Of a stretch of 44,028 nucleotides of DNA, positions 7,705 through 15,834 are shown in pieces. Under the pieces are notes generated by a model that made no database searches, had not been told where the DNA came from, and saw only the letters and a program-made list of their open reading frames with translations. This DNA is from JAGZHZ01 sp963929865 (GTDB taxonomy: Bacteria; Bacillota; Clostridia; Lachnospirales; Lachnospiraceae), in assembly GCA_963929865.1 (NCBI GenBank), contig CAWVKK010000068.1:1-44028 (forward strand). The letters run 5' to 3'. Every line of letters starts with the position of its first letter. Positions within the stretch are counted from its first letter, which is position 1. The position numbers and the translations under genes were made by a program.

Positions 7705-10260
7705 ATGAAGAGACGAGTATTGGCAGCAGCGCTGGGTCTGGCAGCAATCATCGGATCGATGCCCGTATATGCGGCGCAGGAGCAGGGGGAAAATCCGGCA
7801 GAAAACAGATACACAGTGACACTCAACGAAGAAGATGGATTTTATGTGGTGGAAAATCCGAACGGGGGCGCGACGCTGAGCTATGGAGTGGACAATGGAA
7901 TTGAGCTGCTTGAGGAGGAAGAGGACGGATATGTATATGCCTTTAAGGATCTGAGCAAGGACGGCAAGCTTGATATCTATGAGGACTGGCGCAGACCGGT
8001 AGAGGAGCGAGTGGAAGACCTGGCAAATAAGCTCTCGATTTTCCAGATGGCAGGATTAAAGCTTAACGGTTACATCAGCCCTCCGGCTGACGAGGAAGGA
8101 ACGCCGCAGTCTTACCACATAGCTGGAATCACAAATAATTTTATCCGTTTTATCAACTACGGAACGCAGAGCCACTATGCGACGTCAGTAAAGTTTAACA
8201 ATAATCTGCAGCGGCTTTCAGAGGCGCTGGACTGGGGAATTCCGATCAACCTCTGTTCTGACCCGAGAAATTCCGCGCTGAGCTATGAAGAGGCGATGGC
8301 GAGCGACAATCAGGGCGGAGGATGGCCGACGAACCTGGCGATGGCGGCAACGTTTGACCCGAGCTGGGCGCTTCTCTACGGTCAGGCGTGCTCAGACGAA
8401 TACCGTGCGATCGGACTTGCGATGGCAGTCTCCCCGCAGATTGACCTGGCGACAGAACCGCGGTGGAGAAGATTTTCCGGAACGTTTGGAGAAAATTATA
8501 AGCTGGCTTCTGATATGGCTCAGAATCTTGTCTCCGGTTTCCAGAGCACCTGGAGCGGCGTCGGGACAGACAGTGAAGACCTTGGCTGGGGAGAGGATTC
8601 GATTGTAACCCAGGTAAAACATTATCCGGGAGACGGACCGGCAGAGGCTGGGCGGGAGTCGCACAGCGTCAGCGGAAAATACTGCGTATATCCGGGAAAC
8701 AATATGGCAGAACACCTGGCTGTATTTGACGCAGCCTTCCATCTGCCGACCAAGACGGGAGGATCTAAGGCCGTGATGCCTTCCTACTCGATCGCATATG
8801 ATGAATTCGGACCGATCGGTCAGCCGGTCGGAAGCGGATACAGCGCCTATAAGCTTCAGACGCTGCTGCGAGGCGAACTGGGATTTGACGGACTGATTGT
8901 CTCTGACTGGGGCATCAGCGGAGAGCTGGGAGCGATGCAGGCGAAGCCGTGGGGTGTTGAGTACACAAACGATACGGAGCTGACAACTGCGGCGGAGCGC
9001 TTCCTGAGAGCATATAAGGCAGGTACAGATCAGATTGGTCTTCCGGGAAACACTATGTATGCATGGCAGGCATTTAAAGCAGGAGCAGAGCTGTACACGA
9101 CTTACACGGATAACGGGACAGAAATGCTCAATATGGGATTCCCGAACGAAGACGGAACAGACAAGATGATTGAGCTGTACCGGGAGAGCGCGCGCCATGC
9201 CATCGAAGTCTCCATGCTGATCGGTCTGTACGAGAATCCGTATGTGTCGGTGGAAGGGGCAAACGAGGCTTATCACAACGAAGAATACTGCCGCCTTGGA
9301 TATGAAGCGCAGCTGGCCTCTGTGACAATGCTCAAAAACAAAGGCAATATTATTCAGGACCGGACGCAGTCCGACGAAAAGCCGACCGTCTACATTCCGA
9401 TGCTTCTTGAGGCCTCTGAGACGGAGACGTCGATTGACCTTGAAAACGCAAATGCGACAGGAGAATGGGCAAAATTTGGGTTCGCCAATGCGGCATTTTC
9501 CGGATATGCGGTAGATATTGACACGGCGTCAAAATATTTTAACGTGGTGACAGATACGATCCGGGAGGGCGCTGATATGGAAAACCTCAAAGAAGAGGAT
9601 GTCATCCGCCTTGATGATTTTACAGGTGTTGACTTTGCCCTGGTTTCCCTGACAAATCCGACCGCGATCAGCGGATATGAGGCGGGACTTCGAAATCTTG
9701 ATCCGGAAAAAGGCGAGCTGGATAACGGATATTATGCGATTTCTCTTCAGTACGGAGAATACTATGCAGATCCGGAAGTGGTCAGAGAATATCCGATCGC
9801 GGTCGACCCGATCGAAGAATTAGAGTGGACCCAGGCGGGCGGAGAGAGAGGACGCTCACGCTATTATGGCGGAAAGACCACGCCTGCAGCAGAAAATTAT
9901 AATGAGCTTCAGACGGTGCTGCTGACAAAGGAACGAATCGGCGACCTTCCTCTTGTTGTCTATCTCTCGACTTCCAATCCGATGTGCTTCTATGAGTTTG
10001 AGCCTCAGGTGGATGCGATTGTGGCAGGATTCGGCGTATGCCTGGATGCGGTTCTGGAAGTAGTGGCAGGACAGTATGAGCCGAACGGTCTGCTCCCGAT
10101 GCAGATGCCTGCGGACATGACAACCGTGGAACAGCAGTATGAAGATGTGGCAGGAGATATGGTCTGCCATGTCGACACAGAAGGAAATGCGTACGATTTT
10201 GCTTTTGGGCTGAACTGGAGCGGTGTGATTGAGGACGAGCGCGTCACAAAATATCAGTAA
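7705..10260 (+). CDS. Secreted glycoside hydrolase family 3 enzyme (beta-glycosidase-like)
   Basis: This 851-residue enzyme begins with a clear signal peptide (cleavage near VYA-AQE). A short beta-rich segment contains a calcium-loop-like stretch (DLSKDGKLDIYEDW). The GH3 catalytic barrel shows the substrate-binding KHYPGDG motif (K305-H306) and the nucleophile motif GLIVSDWG (Asp401). The GH3 C-terminal alpha/beta domain spans roughly 570-840. GH3 enzymes release terminal beta-linked sugars from glycans. No sorting motif or carbohydrate-binding module is obvious, so it may be released or held by unknown means. It follows the YesMN/binding-protein genes at 115 bases and probably belongs to the same regulon. 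The sugar specificity cannot be read from the sequence. Confidence 0.93.
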   Translation: MKRRVLAAALGLAAIIGSMPVYAAQEQGENPAENRYTVTLNEEDGFYVVENPNGGATLSYGVDNGIELLEEEEDGYVYAFKDLSKDGKLDIYEDWRRPVEERVEDLANKLSIFQMAGLKLNGYISPPADEEGTPQSYHIAGITNNFIRFINYGTQSHYATSVKFNNNLQRLSEALDWGIPINLCSDPRNSALSYEEAMASDNQGGGWPTNLAMAATFDPSWALLYGQACSDEYRAIGLAMAVSPQIDLATEPRWRRFSGTFGENYKLASDMAQNLVSGFQSTWSGVGTDSEDLGWGEDSIVTQVKHYPGDGPAEAGRESHSVSGKYCVYPGNNMAEHLAVFDAAFHLPTKTGGSKAVMPSYSIAYDEFGPIGQPVGSGYSAYKLQTLLRGELGFDGLIVSDWGISGELGAMQAKPWGVEYTNDTELTTAAERFLRAYKAGTDQIGLPGNTMYAWQAFKAGAELYTTYTDNGTEMLNMGFPNEDGTDKMIELYRESARHAIEVSMLIGLYENPYVSVEGANEAYHNEEYCRLGYEAQLASVTMLKNKGNIIQDRTQSDEKPTVYIPMLLEASETETSIDLENANATGEWAKFGFANAAFSGYAVDIDTASKYFNVVTDTIREGADMENLKEEDVIRLDDFTGVDFALVSLTNPTAISGYEAGLRNLDPEKGELDNGYYAISLQYGEYYADPEVVREYPIAVDPIEELEWTQAGGERGRSRYYGGKTTPAAENYNELQTVLLTKERIGDLPLVVYLSTSNPMCFYEFEPQVDAIVAGFGVCLDAVLEVVAGQYEPNGLLPMQMPADMTTVEQQYEDVAGDMVCHVDTEGNAYDFAFGLNWSGVIEDERVTKYQ

Positions 10261-10265
10261 AACAG

Positions 10266-10311
10266 TAAAAAAATAAAAAACCCCGCCGCTGCAATTTTTC
10301 GCAGCGGCGGG
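10266..10311 (-). terminator. Rho-independent terminator of the DUF1275 gene, shared convergent site
   Basis: CCCGCCGCTGC (10282-10292) pairs over 11 bases with GCAGCGGCGGG (10301-10311) around a short loop. Read on the minus strand it is followed by a long T-rich run, so it is an excellent terminator for the DUF1275 gene. In the plus direction it has no T-run but could still help end the GH3 transcript. Confidence 0.85.
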
Positions 10312-10346
10312 AAGGACAGGGCTGTCCCGGACAGGTTAAGTTTCTC

Positions 10347-11060
10347 TCAGTGACCGTGAGGAATCTGATCCAGGCAGCCTTTTTCTTTGACAAAGTCTGC
10401 ATACAGCAAATCGGCGAGGACAATCCCAAGAGGAATCAAAGAAAACCAGACCGCTTTTCCGAGAAAGATTCTGCACAGGATGGCAGAGACAATTCCTCCG
10501 GCGGCAAAAGAAAAGAGCATTCCAAGGTGCGCGCCCAGACGCTTTAAATAGAAGCGCCTCTGGTCAGGATGGCACACGGCCTTTGAGAAAGCCACGCCGA
10601 CCTGACGGATATGATTCGTACAGAACGTGGTCGCCATCGGAATTCCCTGCGCCTGGCGGAAGGTGTTGTACTGCATGGAACAGATAAAATTAAATAAAAT
10701 CTGGGTAATCTGAACCGGCGCGCTTTCAGGGAGAAATCCGAGAAAAAGCACAGTGATCATCTCAAAAAAGACAAGCAGGGTATCCCAGCGGACCAGACGG
10801 AATTTCTTTACCTGATTGGGAAGAATTTCCGAAAAAAACGCGCCGAGAACGTACGCAGAAATCGGAATCAAAAAATATAAGGCGTGCATCCATTGACCGT
10901 TTCCAACGGCCATGGACAGAAGGACCACATTGCCCGTCTGGGCGTTGCAGAATACGCCGCCCCTTATAGAATAAGTAAAAGCTCCAAAGTAACCGCCGAC
11001 AAACATCATCAGCATAAAAATGATCCATTTTTCACATTCCAGAAATTTTGGCTTTTCCAT
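10347..11060 (-). CDS. DUF1275 (YoaK) family membrane protein
   Basis: This 237-residue protein has about six hydrophobic helices. It carries the family's conserved start region (FVGGYFGAFTYSIRGGVFCNAQTGN) and the middle motif MQYNTFRQAQGIPMATTFCTNHIRQVG. DUF1275 proteins are widespread inner-membrane proteins without an assigned substrate. The start at 11060 is chosen over an ATG 30 bases upstream because AGGAGGAG lies 7 bases before it. It is a single-gene unit with a consensus-like promoter at 11136-11164 and a strong terminator at 10266-10311. Confidence 0.92.
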   Translation of the reverse strand: MEKPKFLECEKWIIFMLMMFVGGYFGAFTYSIRGGVFCNAQTGNVVLLSMAVGNGQWMHALYFLIPISAYVLGAFFSEILPNQVKKFRLVRWDTLLVFFEMITVLFLGFLPESAPVQITQILFNFICSMQYNTFRQAQGIPMATTFCTNHIRQVGVAFSKAVCHPDQRRFYLKRLGAHLGMLFSFAAGGIVSAILCRIFLGKAVWFSLIPLGIVLADLLYADFVKEKGCLDQIPHGH

Positions 11061-11135
11061 TTTGTCTCCTCCTAGCATGATATGTGACAAGACCGCTGTG
11101 AGCCGTGACCTGCCAAATCAAAATTTACGGAACCG

Positions 11136-11164
11136 ATTTTATACCATTTTGAAAATAATGTCAA
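11136..11164 (-). promoter_or_regulatory. Sigma-A promoter of the DUF1275 gene
   Basis: On the minus strand TTGACA (11159-11164) is followed after 17 bases by TAAAAT (11136-11141). The perfect -35, ideal spacing and near-consensus -10 make this one of the clearest promoters in the window. Confidence 0.75.
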
Positions 11165-11195
11165 AAATTGTTTGAGTCAGAAAAACATAAGAAAG

Positions 11196-11236
11196 CAGCG
11201 GAATCACGCCGGGATTTTCCAAAACGGCGTCCGCTG
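11196..11236. repeat. Interrupted 12-bp hairpin between divergent promoters
   Basis: CAGCGG (11196-11201) and ACGCCG (11206-11211) pair with CGGCGT (11225-11230) and CCGCTG (11231-11236); four bases bulge on the left arm. It lies between the divergent promoters of the DUF1275 gene and the small ORF. No good T-run follows in either direction, so it may be an operator or a weak insulator-type terminator. Confidence 0.5.
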
Positions 11237-11242
11237 TTGATA

Positions 11243-11271
11243 TTGACAAATCATAGTTTTAATGGTATTTT
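11243..11271 (+). promoter_or_regulatory. Sigma-A promoter of the small ORF at 11306
   Basis: TTGACA (11243-11248) is followed after exactly 17 bases by TATTTT (11266-11271). Transcription would begin near 11278, just ahead of an AGAGAGGAAG ribosome binding site. Confidence 0.65.
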
Positions 11272-11305
11272 CTAAATAAGAAATACAGAAAGAGAGGAAG
11301 AAAAA

Positions 11306-11737
11306 ATGAATCATAGATGTCAGTCAGCGATTGCTTTTTTCGGCATAGCAGTGATCTGCATTTTACGTCCTTTTAATATATGTTTGGGAGATACCAAGGT
11401 GTTTACGCAGAAGGAAGGGGAATTATACGGGACATCTTACTTTGAAGGGCATGTTTTAACCAGAGAAAGCAATGCCGTATATTTTCCGGATTACATACGA
11501 ACAGAAAAAAACGCAGCATTGACGAATCGATATTCTGACAGGAATACCGTAAAAAACATTGTTTTATTTTTATCATTCTTTTTCAGTACAGAAAGCTTCT
11601 CTTCGTTATCTTTTTCGAAGAGGGCGTTTTTTGTGTGCTATCAATCTTACGCATTTCGTTTAGCACGGTTCTTGTGCGACCTATTCACCAGACAGGAAAA
11701 AGACGGAAAAAAGAAATATGCTGTATTGGCGTCATAA
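11306..11737 (+). CDS. Small secreted-type or leader ORF, function unknown
   Basis: The 143-codon frame has a good promoter, a GAGAGGAAG ribosome binding site and a hydrophobic N-terminal segment (about residues 7-26) like a signal anchor. After about residue 97 the frame runs through an intrinsic terminator hairpin (11595-11632), and the translated sequence becomes low-complexity there (FFFSTESFSSLSFSKRAFF). Most transcripts should therefore not contain the end of the frame. Either the real protein ended near 11540 and a frameshift has extended it (a TGA lies at 11536 in another frame), or this is a regulatory leader for the KtrB operon. I recognise no family. Confidence 0.45.
   Translation: MNHRCQSAIAFFGIAVICILRPFNICLGDTKVFTQKEGELYGTSYFEGHVLTRESNAVYFPDYIRTEKNAALTNRYSDRNTVKNIVLFLSFFFSTESFSSLSFSKRAFFVCYQSYAFRLARFLCDLFTRQEKDGKKKYAVLAS
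11595..11632 (+). terminator. Intrinsic terminator inside the small ORF
   Basis: CTCTTCG (11599-11605) pairs with CGAAGAG (11616-11622), extended by wobble pairs, and is followed by GGCG and TTTTTT (11627-11632). This is a good intrinsic terminator shape. Its position inside an open frame and before the K+ uptake operon suggests an attenuator, or that the frame downstream is not real. Confidence 0.7.
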
Positions 11738-11820
11738 AATAAGGAGAAATTATCAGAAAGGAAAAAAATTGACATAATTTAGGTTGCTCTTGCAGTGATC
11801 TTTCTTTTTGTGCACTCTGA

Positions 11821-11883
11821 CGCCGCATGGAATCCGTCTCTGCGAAAAGGCTGAAAGCCGCCGCAGGGGAGAGCGGGGCGGCG
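11821..11883 (+). promoter_or_regulatory. GC-rich structured leader upstream of ktrB
   Basis: Three nested stems can be drawn: CGCCGC (11821-11826) with GCGGCG (11878-11883), CTCTGCG (11838-11844) with CGCAGGG (11862-11868), and GGCT (11849-11852) with AGCC (11856-11859) around a GAA loop. The element is GC-rich in an AT-rich leader and ends 25 bases before the KtrB start. It does not match the c-di-AMP riboswitch as I know it. It may be a translational control structure. Confidence 0.4.
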
Positions 11884-11908
11884 CAGGGGAAGTAAGGGTT
11901 AAGTAAAA

Positions 11909-13213
11909 ATGAAACGTTTAAAAGAATATTTACAGATTCAGCCGCCGGGACGTCTGATTACGATGGGGTTTGCAACCGTAATTCTGCTGGGAGCGCTGAT
12001 TTTGATGATGCCGTTTTCGGTGAGAGAAGGGGTAACCGTCTCATTTATAGACGCACTGTTTACCTCGACGAGCGCGGTCTGTGTGACCGGACTGATTGCG
12101 ATTGACACTGCTGACCATTTCACCGCTTTTGGACAGGGAGTCGTAGCCGTCCTAATTCAAATCGGCGGTCTGGGCGTGACCTCTGTAGGAGTAGGTCTTA
12201 TGATTGCGGCAGGAAAAAAGGTCAGCCTCAGAGGCAGAGTGCTGGTCAAAGAAGCCTTAAATGTGGATACGTACAGAGGAATGGTACGGTTAGTCAAGGC
12301 CATTCTTCTTATGACACTGTGCTTTGAGGGAGTCGGAGCGATTTTAGGCTTTATCGTCTTTGTCCAGGACTATACGCCGCTGCACGCGCTGGGAATCAGT
12401 GTGTTTCACTCAATCGCCGCCTTCAACAACTCCGGATTTGATATTCTGGGAGGACTGAGAAACCTGATCCCGTATCAGACGAACGTTCTGCTGAATATGA
12501 TTACGTGTTTTTTGATTATCTTTGGAGGACTTGGTTTTCTTGTTATTCTGGATATCCTCAAACAGAAAAGGTTCCGCAAGCTATGCCTGCATTCGAAAGT
12601 TGTCATCACGACGACGATTGTGCTGCTGACAACGGGAACCCTGCTGCTGAAAGCGACAGAGAATATTTCGTGGATGGGAGCCTTCTTTCACAGCGTTTCG
12701 GCGAGAACAGCCGGATTTTCCACATATCCGATCGGAGAATTTACGAACGCCGGATTGTTTGTGCTGTGTATTTTGATGTTTATCGGAGCGTCTCCGGGAT
12801 CGACAGGAGGAGGTATCAAGACCAGTACCTTTTTCGTCTTGTTTCAGGCGACAAAAAGCATGTATACAAAAAAATCGGTGGGGGCTTTTCACAGGAGTAT
12901 TTCCAAGCAGAATATTTCAAAGGCAAGCATGATCGCAATTCTTTCCGCAGCGGTTGTGTGCGTCGCCACCTTCCTGATGTGCGTGCTGGAACCGGAATAC
13001 AGCTTTATCCAGAATCTGTTTGAAGTCATTTCGGCATTCGGCACGGTAGGACTTTCCACCGGCATCACGCCTGAGCTTTGCATTGCCGGGAAATTGGTTA
13101 TTATTATAGTGATGTTTATCGGAAGACTGGGAGCGGTCACTCTGCTCACAATCTGGATCAATCATCCGGAACCGAATGCGCGGTATACAGAAGAGACGAT
13201 TGCGATCGGTTAA
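11909..13213 (+). CDS. ktrB: Potassium uptake channel subunit KtrB/TrkH
   Basis: This 434-residue membrane protein is the translocating subunit of a Ktr-type potassium uptake system. It has the four membrane-pore-membrane repeats of the family. The four selectivity-filter loops, each with a glycine, are TSAVCVTGL, AAFNNSGFD, SARTAGFST and SAFGTVGLS. Its length fits KtrB better than the longer proteobacterial TrkH. The ribosome binding site is weak (AAGGGTTAAG), and a GC-rich structured leader precedes the gene, so translation may be controlled. It leads a four-gene operon with its RCK regulatory subunit next. Confidence 0.95.
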   Translation: MKRLKEYLQIQPPGRLITMGFATVILLGALILMMPFSVREGVTVSFIDALFTSTSAVCVTGLIAIDTADHFTAFGQGVVAVLIQIGGLGVTSVGVGLMIAAGKKVSLRGRVLVKEALNVDTYRGMVRLVKAILLMTLCFEGVGAILGFIVFVQDYTPLHALGISVFHSIAAFNNSGFDILGGLRNLIPYQTNVLLNMITCFLIIFGGLGFLVILDILKQKRFRKLCLHSKVVITTTIVLLTTGTLLLKATENISWMGAFFHSVSARTAGFSTYPIGEFTNAGLFVLCILMFIGASPGSTGGGIKTSTFFVLFQATKSMYTKKSVGAFHRSISKQNISKASMIAILSAAVVCVATFLMCVLEPEYSFIQNLFEVISAFGTVGLSTGITPELCIAGKLVIIIVMFIGRLGAVTLLTIWINHPEPNARYTEETIAIG

Positions 13214-13288
13214 AAGACAAGCGGCCAGGGCAGAGAAATGGTTGTCCCTGGCAGACGTCTGCTATTTGCAGAAGAAAGGAAATCAGCT

Positions 13289-13966
13289 ATGAAATTAAAT
13301 AAAAAAAAGACTCAAGAGGCAACCTCATTCGGTATTATCGGATTGGGACGTTTCGGAATGGCTCTGGCGATGACGCTGGCGAATTCCGGAAAAGAAGTTA
13401 TCGTAGTGGACAGAAGCGAAAGCAAGGTCAAGGAGATCCGGCCGTATACGGACTATGCTTTTGTGGTGGATGACTTAAATATGGAGACCTTGCAGGAAAT
13501 CGGAATTCAGAACTGCGATGTCGTAGTCGTATGCATCGGCGAAAAGATGGATATCAGTATTCTGACAACCATGCGGGTGATCGAGATGGGAGTTCCCCAT
13601 GTCATCTCAAAGGCAATCAGCACAGAGCAGGGAACAGTCTTAAAGAGAATAGGAGCAGAAGTGGTCTATCCGGAAAAGGACATGGCCTTCCGTCTGGGAA
13701 AAAGACTCGTCTCCAACAACTTTCTGGATTATATCTCGCTTGACAACAGCATTGAGATCAGACAGATAAAAATAGCGGACAGTCTGGTTGGACGAAGCAT
13801 CGAGGAAATAGAAATCCGCCAGAAATATGGTCTGAATATCATCGCGATCGAAAATGAAAATGTCACGACGATTGAAGTGACGCCGGATTACCGGTTTAAA
13901 AAGGACGATATTATCGTAGTAATCGGAAAAATCAATAATATGGACGAATTTGAAAAAGATATGTAA
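13289..13966 (+). CDS. ktrA: Potassium uptake RCK regulatory subunit KtrA/TrkA
   Basis: From the ATG at 13289 (AAAGGA just upstream) the product has 225 residues. An N-terminal RCK_N Rossmann domain carries the nucleotide-binding IIGLGRFGMALA motif, and an RCK_C domain fills the last 80 or so residues. KtrA forms a cytoplasmic ring that binds ATP/ADP or NAD(H) and gates KtrB; RCK_C domains of this type can also bind c-di-AMP in Firmicutes. It lies 75 bases after KtrB and 24 bases before the phosphate transporter gene. An in-frame start at 13238 is less likely because it lacks a good ribosome binding site. Confidence 0.95.
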   Translation: MKLNKKKTQEATSFGIIGLGRFGMALAMTLANSGKEVIVVDRSESKVKEIRPYTDYAFVVDDLNMETLQEIGIQNCDVVVVCIGEKMDISILTTMRVIEMGVPHVISKAISTEQGTVLKRIGAEVVYPEKDMAFRLGKRLVSNNFLDYISLDNSIEIRQIKIADSLVGRSIEEIEIRQKYGLNIIAIENENVTTIEVTPDYRFKKDDIIVVIGKINNMDEFEKDM

Positions 13967-13990
13967 GGCTGAAAGCGAAAGGAATTGTCT

Positions 13991-15043
13991 ATGGAGATAT
14001 CATTTTTATCTTTCTGGGGAGAAATCACCGCAAGTCCGGTACTCGCCATTACCGTACTGCTTACCTTAGGCGTAATCTTTGTAAATGGATGGACCGACGC
14101 CCCGAACGCGATTGCAACTTGTATCACTACCAGATGTATGGGAGTCCGGTCTGCGATCTGGATGAGCGCAGTGTTCAACTTTCTGGGAGTATTTGTCATG
14201 ACGCAGATCAACAGCTCTGTCGTATCGACGATCAGCAACATGGTAGACTTTGGAACGAATACACAGGAGGCGATGATCGCCCTGTGCGCGGCGCTGCTGT
14301 CGATTGTCGTGTACAGTGTGGCAGCTTCTTTCTTCGGCATCCCGACAAGCGAAAGCCACAGCCTGATCGCAGGACTGTCGGGAGCGGCGATCGCGATTCA
14401 GCATGGAATCGGCGGAATCAATGGAAGCGAATGGGTTAAGGTTCTGTATGGATTGGTGCTGAGTCTGGCGCTGGGATTTTTAAGCGGCTGGGTAATCTGC
14501 AAGATTCTGGCACTGATCTGCTATGGTCTGGACCGCGTTAAGGCAAATCGATTCTTTGCGGGAGCGCAGATCGCAAGCGCGGCCGGCATGAGCTTTATGC
14601 ACGGCGCGCAGGATGGACAAAAGTTTATCGGCGTATTGTTTTTAGGACTCGCCTTTTCCAACGGGCAGAATTCTGTCAGCGGTATGCAGATCCCTGTATG
14701 GATGATGCTCCTTTGCAGTATCGTCATGGCTGTCGGAACGAGTGTCGGAGGAGAAAAGATTATCAAGTCCGTCGGAATGGATATGGTAAAGCTTGAGCGG
14801 TACCAGGGATTTTCCGCCGATATGGCAGGTGTGTTCTGCCTGCTGCTTTCGAGTCTTTTCGGAATTCCGGTTTCGACAACCCACACAAAGACAAGCGCCA
14901 TTATGGGAGTCGGCGCAGTTAAGAGAATCTCCGCGATCAATTTCGGAGTGGTAAAGGATATGATGCTGACGTGGATCTTTACCTTTCCGGGATGCGGACT
15001 GATCAGTTTTGTAATGGCAAAAGTCTTTATGTTCATTTTTTAA
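13991..15043 (+). CDS. pit: PiT family inorganic phosphate transporter
   Basis: This protein of about 350 residues has the duplicated PiT fold. The first signature is NGWTDAPNAIAT and the corresponding site in the second half is MHGAQDGQKF. Two paired motifs, GIPTSESHSL and GIPVSTTHTK, are also typical. It imports phosphate with a cation, H+ or Na+. The start is placed at the ATG at 13991, 8 bases after AAAGGA, rather than at the TTG at 13985, which is too close. It sits between KtrA and the DUF47 gene, its usual partner. Confidence 0.95.
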   Translation: MEISFLSFWGEITASPVLAITVLLTLGVIFVNGWTDAPNAIATCITTRCMGVRSAIWMSAVFNFLGVFVMTQINSSVVSTISNMVDFGTNTQEAMIALCAALLSIVVYSVAASFFGIPTSESHSLIAGLSGAAIAIQHGIGGINGSEWVKVLYGLVLSLALGFLSGWVICKILALICYGLDRVKANRFFAGAQIASAAGMSFMHGAQDGQKFIGVLFLGLAFSNGQNSVSGMQIPVWMMLLCSIVMAVGTSVGGEKIIKSVGMDMVKLERYQGFSADMAGVFCLLLSSLFGIPVSTTHTKTSAIMGVGAVKRISAINFGVVKDMMLTWIFTFPGCGLISFVMAKVFMFIF

Positions 15044-15060
15044 AAACGGAGGAAAAGAAC

Positions 15061-15684
15061 ATGGCAAAAAAACAGGATGCGTTTTACTTTGACAATTTTG
15101 TCTCATGCGCGGAGTCTTCGTGTGAGATGGCACATTTTCTCAAAGAGGTGCTGACAAATTTTAAGGTGGAAGAGCTGCCTAAAAATCTGGATAAGATTCA
15201 TACCATCGAACATGCGGCGGATGAGAAAAAACATCAGATTACCGATAAACTGGCAAAAGCGTTTATTACTCCTCTGGAAAGAGAGGACATTGTCTCTCTG
15301 AGCCACCATATCGACGAGATGACGGACAAAATGGAAGAAGTGCTGCTGAGAATTTATATCAACAATGTGCAGCAGATACGCCCGGAGGCAATCAGCCTGC
15401 TGGATATCATTATCCAGTGCTGCGAGGAAGTGTGCGAGCTTTTGAAGGAATTTGCAAATTTCCGCCATTCCAAGAATTTAAAGGAGCGGATTATACGGAT
15501 CAATTCCCTTGAGGAAGAAGTCGACAGACTCTTTATCTCCAGCATGAGAACGCTTCACATAGAAGGAAAGGATACGCTTCATATCCTTGCGTGGAGAGAA
15601 ATTTATACTTATCTGGAAAAATGCGCGGACGCCTGCGAACATGTCGCAGACGGAGTGGAAAGCGTCGTTATGAAAAACTCATAG
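15061..15684 (+). CDS. DUF47 (PhoU-like) Pit accessory protein
   Basis: This 207-residue all-helical protein belongs to DUF47, related to PhoU. The acidic helix motifs IHTIEHAADEKKHQIT and INSLEEEVDRLF are the metal-binding-type repeats of that fold. DUF47 proteins are nearly always next to PiT transporters and are thought to modulate them. The start is supported by ACGGAGG 10 bases upstream. It is the last gene of the K+/phosphate operon, 17 bases after the transporter and ahead of a strong terminator. Confidence 0.93.
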   Translation: MAKKQDAFYFDNFVSCAESSCEMAHFLKEVLTNFKVEELPKNLDKIHTIEHAADEKKHQITDKLAKAFITPLEREDIVSLSHHIDEMTDKMEEVLLRIYINNVQQIRPEAISLLDIIIQCCEEVCELLKEFANFRHSKNLKERIIRINSLEEEVDRLFISSMRTLHIEGKDTLHILAWREIYTYLEKCADACEHVADGVESVVMKNS

Positions 15685-15747
15685 AGCGAGTCTGAAGACT
15701 CCAAAAGAGAAAGACGCCACTAAAAAACAGCGTACAGAAGAAAGGAA

Positions 15748-15799
15748 AATCCTGCAGGACTGCCGAATAAAATTTCGGCTGAACCTGCAGGATTTTTTT
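15748..15799 (+). terminator. Strong terminator of the ktr-pit operon, convergent with the polysaccharide operon
   Basis: AATCCTGCAGG (15748-15758) pairs with CCTGCAGGATT (15784-15794), and CCGAA (15763-15767) pairs with TTCGG (15774-15778) inside it. Seven T residues end the hairpin in the plus direction. An A-rich left flank gives a shorter T-run on the minus strand, so it can act on both converging operons. Confidence 0.9.
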
Positions 15800-15834
15800 G
15801 CGCTTCGCGAAAGGAAAAAGAACAGCAGACTGCC

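Noticed and set aside
8392..9276. Long open frame (294 codons) on the minus strand inside the GH3 gene
   Set aside because: It is antisense to a clear enzyme gene, has no ribosome binding site and its translation resembles no protein; codon bias of the real gene explains it.
10282..10311. Hairpin after the GH3 gene as its own intrinsic terminator
   Set aside because: The plus strand has no T-run after the stem; the polarity shows that it mainly serves the minus-strand DUF1275 gene.
11738..11908. A c-di-AMP (ydaO-type) riboswitch before ktrB
   Set aside because: The region is structured, but I could not find the conserved ydaO core sequences; it is recorded only as an unknown leader structure.
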